A DNA stretch of 18,200 nt from Bacteroidales bacterium UBA1797 (lineage in GTDB: Bacteria; Bacteroidota; Bacteroidia; Bacteroidales; VadinHA17), in the NCBI GenBank assembly GCA_002319885.1, contig DCFT01000195.1, forward strand, positions 1 to 18,200, read 5' to 3'. The position numbers were made by a program, and so were the translations under genes. The notes beneath the pieces were generated by a model. The model did no database searches. It had not been told where the DNA came from and worked only from the letters and a program-made list of their open reading frames with translations. Shown in pieces: positions 7,638 through 16,008 of the stretch; within the stretch, counting starts at the first letter, position 1, and each line of letters opens with the position of its first letter.

Positions 7638-8927
7638 ATGACCTACCAGCAAACTCTCAACTTCCTTTTCAGCCAGCTTCCGGCTTATCACAGAATAGGG
7701 AAAGCTGCCTATAAGAACACCCTGAACAATACAATTTTGCTCGATAATTATTTCAGTAATCCTCATCTAAAATACAAAACAATTCATGTTGCCGGGACAA
7801 ATGGTAAAGGCTCTGTTTCCCATATGATTGCATCCGTTTTGCAGGAAGCCGGTTATAAAACCGGTCTTTACACTTCACCACATCTTAAGGATTTCAGGGA
7901 AAGAATAAAGGTGAATGGGGAAATGATCTCCGAAGATGATGTGGTCTCATTTGTTGAAAAACATAAGTATATTATAGAGTCTGTAAATCCTTCTTTTTTT
8001 GAAATGACTGTGGCAATGGCCTTTAATTATTTTTCTGAATGCAATGTAGATGTTGCGGTTATAGAGGTAGGTCTGGGAGGAAGACTCGATTCAACCAATA
8101 TTATAAATCCGGTGCTGTCTGTTATTACAAATATCGGTCACGATCATATGGATCTTTTGGGCGATACATTTGAAAAGATAGCGGTTGAAAAGGCAGGTAT
8201 TATTAAAAAAAATGTACCCGTACTGATAAGTGAAACACAATCAGAGACTAAAAATGTGTTTATTGGCAAAGCTCGGGAATGTGATTCACTTATCAATTTT
8301 GCCGATAAAAACTATAGATGCATCCTTGAAAAAAATGATGTCCAGAATAAAGATACAGCATATCAGATTATTGAGTTGTCAACAAATAGGATGATCAGAG
8401 GTAAATCATTTCTTGGTGGGGATTACCAGTCAAAAAACCTTCAGGCCGTATACAATACTTTTGGCATGTTAAAGGATATATTTGAAGTTTCAGATGAGAA
8501 TATTACTGAAGGTATAAGGAAAGTAGTAATTAATACGGGCCTTTACGGGAGATGGCAGGTATTAAGCGAAGCCCCTTTAACTATCTGTGATACAGGCCAT
8601 AATAAGGAGGGATTGGCATATGTCCTTGACCAGATAAAACGGATTCGGCGATCGGCATTGCATATAGTCCTGGGTTTTGTCAATGATAAGGACCTGAAAT
8701 CAGTATTGCCTCTTTTTCCGGCAGCGGCATTTTATTACTTTACAAAAGCTTCGGTTCCAAGGGCTCTGAATGAAGTAATTCTTAAGTCTGAAGCTGAAAA
8801 ATACGGACTGACAGGACATTGTTTCCCTGACGTTGTAACTGCTCTTGAATCGGCCAGAAAAAATGCGGATAAATCAGATTTGATTTTTATTGGTGGAAGT
8901 ACTTTTGTTGTGGCTGAGGTTGTTTAA
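7638..8927 (+). CDS. folC: Bifunctional folylpolyglutamate synthase/dihydrofolate synthase
   Basis: A 429-residue Mur-ligase-like enzyme that adds glutamate to dihydropteroate and then to folates, in the cytoplasm, using ATP. The P-loop is GTNGKGS at 53-59 within TIHVAGTNGKGSVSH. The family signature TSPHLKDFRERI follows, then EVGLGGRLDSTN with the metal and substrate residues, and NIGHDHMDLLG. The C-terminal domain has the ATP/ligase segment GRWQ and DTGHN. Length matches the usual 420-440. The start is ATG 7638, with no strong Shine-Dalgarno, which is common in this phylum. It is divergent from the PhoH gene across a ~200-bp region that should hold both promoters. Confidence 0.95.
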   Translation: MTYQQTLNFLFSQLPAYHRIGKAAYKNTLNNTILLDNYFSNPHLKYKTIHVAGTNGKGSVSHMIASVLQEAGYKTGLYTSPHLKDFRERIKVNGEMISEDDVVSFVEKHKYIIESVNPSFFEMTVAMAFNYFSECNVDVAVIEVGLGGRLDSTNIINPVLSVITNIGHDHMDLLGDTFEKIAVEKAGIIKKNVPVLISETQSETKNVFIGKARECDSLINFADKNYRCILEKNDVQNKDTAYQIIELSTNRMIRGKSFLGGDYQSKNLQAVYNTFGMLKDIFEVSDENITEGIRKVVINTGLYGRWQVLSEAPLTICDTGHNKEGLAYVLDQIKRIRRSALHIVLGFVNDKDLKSVLPLFPAAAFYYFTKASVPRALNEVILKSEAEKYGLTGHCFPDVVTALESARKNADKSDLIFIGGSTFVVAEVV

Positions 8928-8949
8928 ATAATTGTAATTTAGTTCAGGA

Positions 8950-8987
8950 GAGGGGTTGTCGAAAAAGGACTTTTTCAATAGCCCCTC
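8950..8987. repeat. Near-perfect palindrome with a two-base centre
   Basis: Left arm 8950-8967 and right arm 8970-8987 are 18 bases each around GA. Fifteen of 18 positions pair as Watson-Crick and two more as G-U in RNA. The arm tip GAGGGG(T/C)T resembles the GAGGCTGTC tips of the IS element at 16901, so it may be two IS ends fused tip to tip. It lies 22 bases after the folC stop, so it may also end folC transcription, though the plus strand has no T-run after it. Confidence 0.6.
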
Positions 8988-8997
8988 AAAAACAGTG

Positions 8998-9045
8998 TGA
9001 CTGTCATTTTGTGCGGAACTCAGTGAAGCGAAAAATCCCATGCTA
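8998..9045. repeat. REP-like intergenic repeat (GTCATT...AAAAATCCC type)
   Basis: The stretch contains GTCATTTTGTGCGGAACTC followed by AGTGAAGCGAAAAATCCCATG. This has the layout of short dispersed Bacteroidota repeats that open with GTCATT, include an A/G-rich 'agtgaagcgaa' core, and end near AAATC. Partial dyad symmetry (TTTTGTGC against GCGAAAA) is visible. Only one copy is in this window, so the dispersed nature is from memory of similar sequences. Confidence 0.4.
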
Positions 9046-9122
9046 ATTTCACAAATTATCCGTTAAGTGTACTAAATTTGGTCATAAAATTCCAGATACT
9101 CATTTATGTTCATAAGATTAAA

Positions 9123-9148
9123 TTGAACGTTTTTATTACTTAAATTTG
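9123..9148 (+). promoter_or_regulatory. Candidate promoter of the 5'-nucleotidase gene
   Basis: TAAATTTG at 9141-9148 fits the Bacteroidota -7 consensus and TTG at 9123-9125 could be the -33 element, though the 15-base gap is slightly short. Transcription would start near 9155, giving a ~16-base leader before ATG 9171. A second TAAATTTG lies at 9073-9080 without a clear -33 partner. Confidence 0.45.
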
Positions 9149-9170
9149 TTACCAGCATTATATATGTCCT

Positions 9171-10973
9171 ATGAAAAAAACTATTTTTCTTATTTTCTGG
9201 TTTGTTTCATTTATTACGCTTAATGGTCAAACAGAAAAGAAGATCACAATTCTGCATACGAACGATCTTCATTCTCACCTTATAGGTTTTGGTCCTGAGT
9301 CTTCATATACTCCTCTGACTGTAAATGACGACAAAACAGTTGGTGGTTTTGCAAGGATAGCATCAATAATAGAAAGCGAGAAGAATAGTAATACAGGGAC
9401 AACCCTTGTTGTTGATGCAGGTGATTTTCTGATGGGAACACTTTTTCCCAGTCTTGAAAAGGAAACAGGCTTCCAGCTTCGGTTAATGAAAGCAATGCAA
9501 TATGATGTTACTTGCTTCGGTAACCATGAATTTGATTATGGACCCGATTGGTTGGCTTCTGTCATCAATTCTGCAAAAAGGAACGGGGAGATACCTTCAG
9601 TATTGATAGGTAATACGAGGTTCTCTAAAAGGGATGTGAAAGATGATGCTCTTGAAAAGCTATTCTCTGAAGATATAATTAGCAGGAAACTGGTCCTGAC
9701 CAGAGATGGTATCAAATTCGGTTTTTTTTCAATTTTAGGTAAAGATGCCGTGAAGGATGCTCCTCACGCTGCTCCTGTTAGTTTTTACAAACAATCTTCA
9801 TATGCCAGAAAAATGGTAAAAGAACTTCGTGAAGAAAATTGCGACATTATTATTTGTCTGTCGCATTCAGGAGTAACAAAGGAAAAAAATGGCGAATGGG
9901 GTGGTGAAGATGTTGAACTTGCAAAAGGTGTAAAGGGTATTAATATTATTATTAGTGGACATACTCACACCAAACTGGATCAACCTGTTATTGTTAATGG
10001 AATTCCTATAGTTCAAACTGGTGAATATGGTCAGTATGTTGGTCGTCTGTCATTATCCTATTCAAATGGAAACATGAAGATAGATGATTATAAACTTATT
10101 CCGGTTGATGATAAAATTATGGGTAATAAGAAAATAAGTCAACTAATTGAAGAACAAAAAAATAGAATAACAACAGAAGTACTTAAACCCATTGGCTTGG
10201 ACTATGATAAGCCGGTAGCAGAATCAGATTTTTTTCTTGAAGGTAATGAAACAGGAAATTTTATGGCTAGTAATCTGGGCCCGCTTGTTGCCGATGCTAT
10301 CTACCATTATGTAAACAGTTATAATGCAGAAGGGACTGATGTTAGTATGGTAGCTGCAGGAATGTTACGCGATAGAATTGTACCAGGGATACTGACCGCG
10401 CCTGATATTTTCAGGGTTATGTCGCTCGGATCAGGCAAGGATAATGTTCCTGGTTATGCACTTTCAAGAATTTATGTTACGGGCAGGGAACTGAAGAGTA
10501 TCCTTGAAATATTGCAGGTTGCATACAAATCGAGTCCTGACGAATATTGCTATTATTCAGGTTTGCGGGTTCAGTATGACCCCGACAGAGGCCTCATGAA
10601 AAAGATAAATAAAATCGAGATCATTCATCCTGACGGGAGAGTTATAAATGTCGGTTTTTCAAGAAAAAATTCTACATTGTATTCAGTTACAGCGAGTTCC
10701 TATATGCTTGAGTTTATCGGCATAATCAAAAAGATGAGTTTTGGTCTCATTAATGTTGTCCCTAAAGACGGAGCGGGCAATAAAGTTAAAGATATGAGTA
10801 CCATGGTTATCGATATGGATAAGAACCGCGAAGGAGTGCAGGAAGGGAAAGAATGGCTGGCTCTTTTAGAGTACCTTGGTTCAATGAAAGACATCAATGG
10901 TAATGGTATCCCTGATATTGATAAACAATATGCTGTTCCTCTAAAGTGCTTCTTTACTTTAAAAACCCGATGA
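9171..10973 (+). CDS. Secreted 5'-nucleotidase / UshA-family metallophosphatase
   Basis: A 600-residue exported enzyme that removes phosphate from nucleotides or similar esters outside the cytoplasm. Residues 1-19 are a signal peptide ending near LNGQ. The metallophosphatase domain shows ILHTNDLHSH (D32, H34), VDAGDFLMGT, GNHEFDYG at 117-124, and GHTH at 263-266. The C-terminal 5'-nucleotidase domain follows from about residue 350, with GNFMASNLGPLVADAI and the substrate-pocket segment around YYSGLRVQYD. The protein ends ...NGNGIPDIDKQYAVPLKCFF without an obvious sorting domain. It is a single-gene unit, convergent with the aldo/keto reductase and separated from it by 27 bp. The specific substrate (5'-AMP, UDP-sugars, 2',3'-cyclic nucleotides) is not decided by the sequence. 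Confidence 0.93.
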   Translation: MKKTIFLIFWFVSFITLNGQTEKKITILHTNDLHSHLIGFGPESSYTPLTVNDDKTVGGFARIASIIESEKNSNTGTTLVVDAGDFLMGTLFPSLEKETGFQLRLMKAMQYDVTCFGNHEFDYGPDWLASVINSAKRNGEIPSVLIGNTRFSKRDVKDDALEKLFSEDIISRKLVLTRDGIKFGFFSILGKDAVKDAPHAAPVSFYKQSSYARKMVKELREENCDIIICLSHSGVTKEKNGEWGGEDVELAKGVKGINIIISGHTHTKLDQPVIVNGIPIVQTGEYGQYVGRLSLSYSNGNMKIDDYKLIPVDDKIMGNKKISQLIEEQKNRITTEVLKPIGLDYDKPVAESDFFLEGNETGNFMASNLGPLVADAIYHYVNSYNAEGTDVSMVAAGMLRDRIVPGILTAPDIFRVMSLGSGKDNVPGYALSRIYVTGRELKSILEILQVAYKSSPDEYCYYSGLRVQYDPDRGLMKKINKIEIIHPDGRVINVGFSRKNSTLYSVTASSYMLEFIGIIKKMSFGLINVVPKDGAGNKVKDMSTMVIDMDKNREGVQEGKEWLALLEYLGSMKDINGNGIPDIDKQYAVPLKCFFTLKTR

Positions 10974-11000
10974 TATACTGACTGAAAGCCTAAATAATTT

Positions 11001-11909
11001 TCACTTCAGCCACGATGTATGTTCATCAACCTGTTCGAAGTTAACCATGGCTATTGATGCTGAACTGATGTACTTTTGTTGAAGAACCCATAGAACAGCC
11101 TCTTTATAGCTTGGCTCAACTCCTTCTGACGAAGAATATTTTCCACCGGAACAGGTCTTCATCGCAATTACACCAATGCCCTTTTTCCAGGCTTCTGTTA
11201 AAACTGATATAAGCTTTGCCTGATCCCATTCAAAGTAACTTCCTGTTATTGAATGTACAAAAGAACCTTTGTAGTTAAAAGGTACCATTATTACATTATA
11301 AAATCGTTCCAGATTGTTTCTTTCCGGAAGATTCATATAGTCGTTATGTGTTGAAAAACCATGTGCTTTTATTACACCTGATTTTTTCATGTCATCAAAA
11401 AACTTCAACGTTTCCTTGTGAAAGAGAAGATTTTCATCAACTGCTTCATGATACAGCATGATATCGATGTAATCGGTATTCAGAGCATGGAGACTGGCTT
11501 CCAGTTTTGCTGATAGAACATCTCTTATTTCCGCAGCTCCTTTTCGTCCTTTTCCCTTTGAGGGTAACTCATTCACTTCAAGCCTTATTTTTGACTGTAT
11601 AATGATTTTCGCTCTCATTTCTGAAATAGCTCTTCCAACTAGTTTTTCATTGTTACCATTACCATAAGTCCGTCCGGTATCAATAAAATTAATCCCTTTT
11701 CCAATTGCATATTTAATCAAGGACTCATCATTAGTCCTGGGAGCTCCGAAACAAATAGGACTTACAAAAAGACCGGTGTTTCCGATAGCTTTCAATTCAA
11801 ATGCTGAAGGATAAAATTCAGATATGTTTCTTGAGACAAGACTGATTCCTCCGAGAGCAGTTAATGCCTTGTTACAGAATTCTTTACGGCTTATTTTTCT
11901 TCCCTCCAC
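11001..11909 (-). CDS. Aldo/keto reductase with Tat-like leader
   Basis: A 302-residue NAD(P)H-dependent aldo/keto reductase. The catalytic tetrad is visible: D77 (FIDTGRTYGNG), Y82, K107 (IIQSKIR) and H154 (IMLYHE). The start is GTG at 11909; TAA lies in frame 15 bases upstream and no other good start is close. The N-terminus reads ISRKEFCNKALTALGG, which resembles a twin-arginine leader but has RK instead of RR, followed by a mildly hydrophobic stretch and about 20 linker residues before the barrel. Similar leaders are common on Bacteroidota oxidoreductases. Export is therefore uncertain. There is no C-terminal 4Fe-4S motif. Substrate unknown. Confidence 0.88.
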   Translation of the reverse strand: MEGRKISRKEFCNKALTALGGISLVSRNISEFYPSAFELKAIGNTGLFVSPICFGAPRTNDESLIKYAIGKGINFIDTGRTYGNGNNEKLVGRAISEMRAKIIIQSKIRLEVNELPSKGKGRKGAAEIRDVLSAKLEASLHALNTDYIDIMLYHEAVDENLLFHKETLKFFDDMKKSGVIKAHGFSTHNDYMNLPERNNLERFYNVIMVPFNYKGSFVHSITGSYFEWDQAKLISVLTEAWKKGIGVIAMKTCSGGKYSSSEGVEPSYKEAVLWVLQQKYISSASIAMVNFEQVDEHTSWLK

Positions 11910-11978
11910 GAGCTGAATGGATTATCAACAACGAATTAAGGAATTATTTTCATAAGTTTACAGGCTAAATAGAAATAA

Positions 11979-12914
11979 ATGGGAACAAGCATCTACTTCT
12001 GGATTGGATTCCACTTTTTTGTTTTCGGCATGCTTGCACTCGACCTGGGGGTATTTAATAGACACCCGCATAAGATTCCTGTAAAAGAAGCTATTATATG
12101 GAGTTGTGTCTGGATAGCGCTCGCATTTTTGTTTAATCTGTTTATTTATCTGGATAAAGATTTTGGTCCTATAAAAGCTCTTGAATTTTTCACCGGATAC
12201 GTAATTGAATACTCACTTAGTGTAGACAATATTTTCGTCTTTATCCTTATATTTTCATATTTTAAAATAAATAGTCAATATCAGCATAAGATTTTATTCT
12301 GGGGTATACTTGGAGCATTGATAATGAGAGGTATATTTATCTTTGCAGGGGTGGCTCTCATCAATCGGTTTCAATGGATAGTTCTTATTTTTGGAGGTTT
12401 TCTTGTTTTCACCGGATTTAGAATGATGTTCCATGCGGAAACCGATGTTGATCCTGATAAAAATATTGTTGTCAAATTCTTCAGAGGATTTCTTCCGGTT
12501 ACAAAAACACAGCATGGTGATAAATTATTTGTTGAGCAGAATAAGAAGTTGTATGCGACGCCCTTATTCCTGGTACTTCTTATCATAGAATCTTCGGATC
12601 TTTTATTCGCGGTAGACAGCATTCCTGCAGTACTGGCAATAAGCAAAAGCACGTTTATTGTTTATACTTCAAATATTTTTGCAATTCTGGGCTTACGGTC
12701 GCTTTATTTTGCAATAGCAGGTATTATGAGTTATTTTCGTTTCCTGAAAATAGGACTGGCTTTCGTTCTTACTTTTGTAGGATTAAAAATGCTTGCATCA
12801 TTTTTCCATTTTGAAATACATATAATTATATCGCTTGCGATTATAATTTCAATACTTCTGGTATCAATTCTTGCTTCAGTATTAATTAAAGAGAAGATTA
12901 ATGATACAAAATAA
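11979..12914 (+). CDS. TerC-family integral membrane protein (Alx-like)
   Basis: A 311-residue inner-membrane protein with about eight to nine hydrophobic segments. It matches the TerC/Alx family by the conserved acidic membrane motifs EYSLSVDNIFVF (D83) and IESSDLLFAVDSIPA (D207, D213), and by ATPLF between them. Family members are tied to metal (notably manganese) export and to tellurite resistance; the acidic residues likely bind the cation. The start is ATG 11979. No conserved riboswitch, such as yybP-ykoY, could fit in the 69-bp upstream gap. It overlaps the following sensor kinase by 14 bp, suggesting joint translation. The exact ion is unknown, and tellurite resistance should not be assumed. 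Confidence 0.92.
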   Translation: MGTSIYFWIGFHFFVFGMLALDLGVFNRHPHKIPVKEAIIWSCVWIALAFLFNLFIYLDKDFGPIKALEFFTGYVIEYSLSVDNIFVFILIFSYFKINSQYQHKILFWGILGALIMRGIFIFAGVALINRFQWIVLIFGGFLVFTGFRMMFHAETDVDPDKNIVVKFFRGFLPVTKTQHGDKLFVEQNKKLYATPLFLVLLIIESSDLLFAVDSIPAVLAISKSTFIVYTSNIFAILGLRSLYFAIAGIMSYFRFLKIGLAFVLTFVGLKMLASFFHFEIHIIISLAIIISILLVSILASVLIKEKINDTK

Positions 12915-15780
12915 GCAAAGAGCGCCTGTCCGTTGGCCTTTGTTGGTTCTTTTCTGTGCAATAACTATCAGTACTGTTGTAATTGGCATTATATATTATA
13001 ATTATCAGAGAAAAAATCTTTTAATTGAGAAGCAAAAAGAGTTTTCATCTATTTCATACCTGAAGATCAGGCAGATAACTCAGTGGAGACTCGACAGGAT
13101 AAATGATGGCAGGTTTCTCGGAGATAATACTCTGTTACAAAGAAAATTCTCGGAATATCTGAATAATCCTTCTGATCTGTCACTACGGAAAGACATTGTT
13201 CAGACTCTGAAATCACTTACCGAAAATTTTGATTATAAAAATGCCCTTCTTATTGAAAATGATGGAAATGTCCGACTCGCATACCCCGCTGAAGATACTA
13301 TAATTGGAGATCATCTGAAACCATTGTTGCCCGGAATCATTAAACAACGCGAAATAGTGCTTACAGATCTGCATAAAACTAATCTGGTCAGCTTTGTGCA
13401 TCTCGATCTTGTTGTACCACTGATTGATCGCAGTAAGAATGATACTCTGGTTTTTGGTCTCCTCGAATTGCGTGTTGATCCCTCTCAATTGCTTTATCCG
13501 TTAATGCAATCCTGGCCGGCTCCCAGCAGGAGCGCCGAAACAATATTGTTAAAAAGAGAAGGAGACGAAATAGTTTATCTAAGCCAGGTCAGACATCTCA
13601 AAAACAGCGAACTTACACTTAAGAAACCCATTACAACGGAGAAATTACCCGGCGCACTTGCAGTACAGGGAATAACCGGTACCATTGATGGAGTTGATTA
13701 CAGAAATGTACCTGTAGTTGCAGCAATGAATAAAATACCTGGTACCCAATGGTATATGGTTGCAAAAATGGATAAGGGAGAGATATTATCCACTCTGACT
13801 TATCAGATGAAGATGTTTGTTATCATACTTGTACTAATAATTATTACTGCAGGATCCTTTCTGGCTTTTATACTAAGGAATCAGCGAGTCGCATTTTATC
13901 GTGAGAAATACGAGGATGAACTCGATCGTCTCGCATTAGTAAAACATTTTGATTATATATTGAAATTCGCCAACGACATCATAATTTTAATCGACAAAGA
14001 ACTTAATATCGTTGAAGCTAATGACAGGGCTTTGGAGTTCTATCAATATTCACGTAAAGAGTTTCTGGGGATGAATATTGAAAAAATCAGAGCCCCGGAG
14101 AGTTTGTCGCAGCTTCCTTTTAATCTTAGAACTGTTAACGAGAACGAGTCAGCTACTTTTGAAACTGTTCATAAACGAAAGGATAATACAACTTTTAATG
14201 TTGAAATAAGTTCCAGAATAGTGTTGATTGAAGGTGCAAAATATTATCAGACAATTGGACGTGACATAACAGAGCGAAAAAGAATAGAGAGCACTCTGAT
14301 AGAGAGCGAGAACAACTTCAGGAAAATATTTGAGGAGAGTCCATTTTCAATCTTGCTGACCAGCAAAGATTATAGTATAATAAGGGCCAATTTATCATTT
14401 TGCAATTTTATTGGTTACAATGAAGATGAGCTAAGGTTATTTACTTTTAGAAACTTCACACATCCCGACTATATCAACACTGATGAGATAGGCCTCATAC
14501 AGCTGGTTTCAGAAAAAATTCCTATCTACAAAACTGAAAAGAGATATATACGTAAAGATGAATCAATTGTTTGGGGATCAACCTCGGTAAGCATCATCCG
14601 TAATAAAAAGGATGAAGTCCAGTTTTTCCTTGTAATGATTGAAGATATAACCTCCAGAAAAAGAGCTGAATCTGATCTCGAGAATTCTGTTTCACTCTTA
14701 AAAGCAACTTTTGAGTCAACAGAGGATGGCCTTCTTGTAGTAGATGCATCGGAAAAAATTGTCCAATACAATCAGAAGTTTGTCGATATGTGGAGAATTC
14801 CACTGGAATTGCTAATTCCGGGAGAAGATAATAATGCATTGGATTATGTCAAAGGTCAATTAAAAAATCCGGATACTTTCCTGGAAAGCGTAAAGCAACT
14901 TTATATAGAACCTGAAGCGACAAGTTCCGATATACTTGATTTTATAGACGGAAGGATTTTTGAGAGCTATTCACAACCGCAGAAAGTTAATGGGAGATGT
15001 GTCGGGAGAGTATGGAGTTTTCGGGATATTACCACCAGAAAGAGAGCCGAAGCAGAACTTATCGCAGCTAAGGAAAAAGCACAGGAAGGTGACAGGTTAA
15101 AGACTGCCTTTTTACACAATGTTTCACATGAAATCCGTACTCCTATGAATGCGATTATAGGGTTTTCATCACTTCTGAATGAACCTGACCTGGCTGAAGA
15201 TGAACGGCATCAGTATATAGATATCATTTTTCAGAGTGGCAATCAGCTTCTGTCGATAATCAATGATATAGTTGATATTGCAAATGTTGAGAGCGGTCAG
15301 GCTATTGTTAACCTGAAGGAAATTAATCTTAATTCTACAATGAAGAATCTGAACGAGCAGTTCAGAATTGCAAGCAAGCATAACAATGTTTCAATTCATC
15401 TTAGCGTGGCATTGCCTGATGAAGATTCAATTATAGTAACTGACACTACTAAACTGGTTCAGATACTCTCAAACTTAATTAATAATGCTATAAAGTTTAC
15501 AAAGAATGGACAGATCGATTTTGGATATATTTTGAAAGATAAGATACTTGAATTCTTCGTGCGTGACTCAGGTATTGGTATACCGTCAGAATACCATTCA
15601 CGGATATTCGACAGATTTTTCCAGGTGGATAACAAAGTATCTAGACAGTACAGCGGGACTGGTTTGGGACTCTCTATCTGTAAAGGATACATCGACCTGC
15701 TTGGTGGTAGTATAAAAGTTGAATCAGAATCGGGTAAAGGGACTCAGTTTATCTTTACTATTCCTTATACTGTGGCTTAA
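12901..15780 (+). CDS. Transmembrane sensor histidine kinase with three PAS domains
   Basis: A 959-residue membrane sensor kinase. The domain order is: TM1 at about 12-33; a ~265-residue extracytoplasmic, Cache-like sensor domain; TM2 at about 299-321; PAS domains starting near 345, 468 and 594; HisKA with the H-box NVSHEIRTP and phospho-acceptor H743; then HATPase with N-box LSNLINNAIKF around 857-867, G1 DSGIGIP and G2 GTGLGLSICKG. The PAS repeats end in the usual DIT(E/S)RKR linkers. No receiver or HPt domain is present and no response regulator gene follows, so the partner is encoded elsewhere. Translation begins at ATG 12901, inside the last codons of the TerC gene in another frame, with a purine-rich stretch (AGAGAAGA) upstream. 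The signal is unknown; the overlap hints that it relates to the transporter, but that is inference. Confidence 0.93.
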   Translation: MIQNKQRAPVRWPLLVLFCAITISTVVIGIIYYNYQRKNLLIEKQKEFSSISYLKIRQITQWRLDRINDGRFLGDNTLLQRKFSEYLNNPSDLSLRKDIVQTLKSLTENFDYKNALLIENDGNVRLAYPAEDTIIGDHLKPLLPGIIKQREIVLTDLHKTNLVSFVHLDLVVPLIDRSKNDTLVFGLLELRVDPSQLLYPLMQSWPAPSRSAETILLKREGDEIVYLSQVRHLKNSELTLKKPITTEKLPGALAVQGITGTIDGVDYRNVPVVAAMNKIPGTQWYMVAKMDKGEILSTLTYQMKMFVIILVLIIITAGSFLAFILRNQRVAFYREKYEDELDRLALVKHFDYILKFANDIIILIDKELNIVEANDRALEFYQYSRKEFLGMNIEKIRAPESLSQLPFNLRTVNENESATFETVHKRKDNTTFNVEISSRIVLIEGAKYYQTIGRDITERKRIESTLIESENNFRKIFEESPFSILLTSKDYSIIRANLSFCNFIGYNEDELRLFTFRNFTHPDYINTDEIGLIQLVSEKIPIYKTEKRYIRKDESIVWGSTSVSIIRNKKDEVQFFLVMIEDITSRKRAESDLENSVSLLKATFESTEDGLLVVDASEKIVQYNQKFVDMWRIPLELLIPGEDNNALDYVKGQLKNPDTFLESVKQLYIEPEATSSDILDFIDGRIFESYSQPQKVNGRCVGRVWSFRDITTRKRAEAELIAAKEKAQEGDRLKTAFLHNVSHEIRTPMNAIIGFSSLLNEPDLAEDERHQYIDIIFQSGNQLLSIINDIVDIANVESGQAIVNLKEINLNSTMKNLNEQFRIASKHNNVSIHLSVALPDEDSIIVTDTTKLVQILSNLINNAIKFTKNGQIDFGYILKDKILEFFVRDSGIGIPSEYHSRIFDRFFQVDNKVSRQYSGTGLGLSICKGYIDLLGGSIKVESESGKGTQFIFTIPYTVA

Positions 15781-16008
15781 TTTTCAAAAGTCTGATAATT
15801 CAAGTTATAATATACAACAGGATTTCAAGCCTGCAATTTATAACTTTACTGAATCTATATTGCACTTATTCAGCATTATATATCATTGGTAGTAAGTTTT
15901 AATATTTCTCATATGTTAAAAAGTCCTGCTCATTGAACATAATTGCCTCTATACTGTTTAGCTTTCAAATGTGGAAGTAATTTTTATTATAAACTTAATT
16001 TTGATCAA
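15781..16008. other. Intergenic region between kinase and peroxiredoxin
   Basis: AT-rich, with no ORF that looks coding. It holds the stem-loop at 15802-15846. TAATTTTG at 15996-16003 matches a -7 box by sequence but is only 5 bases before the peroxiredoxin ATG, so I do not rely on it. The peroxiredoxin promoter must lie here or upstream, but I cannot place it. Confidence 0.5.
15802..15846 (+). terminator. Stem-loop after the sensor kinase
   Basis: A perfect 9-bp stem, AAGTTATAA (15802-15810) with TTATAACTT (15838-15846), encloses an inner CAGG/CCTG stem (15818-15821 and 15830-15833). It begins 22 bases after the kinase stop. No long T-run follows, so it may protect the mRNA 3' end or terminate weakly rather than act as a classic intrinsic terminator. 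Confidence 0.45.

Noticed and set aside
11979..12914. A tellurite-resistance island
   Set aside because: Only a TerC-family protein is present, without other ter genes; family membership alone does not show tellurite resistance.
12294..12961. Minus-strand ORFs of 73-93 codons under the TerC gene
   Set aside because: Shadows of the TerC-family and kinase coding frames; no start signals or recognisable domains.
15996..16003. TAATTTTG as a -7 box for the peroxiredoxin gene
   Set aside because: It fits the consensus but is 5 bases from the start codon, and no -33 TTG lies upstream; a leaderless transcript would be needed.
15943..16008. A TTG start adding 22 residues to the peroxiredoxin
   Set aside because: The added sequence is polar with two cysteines and would hide the signal peptide that begins exactly at ATG 16009.
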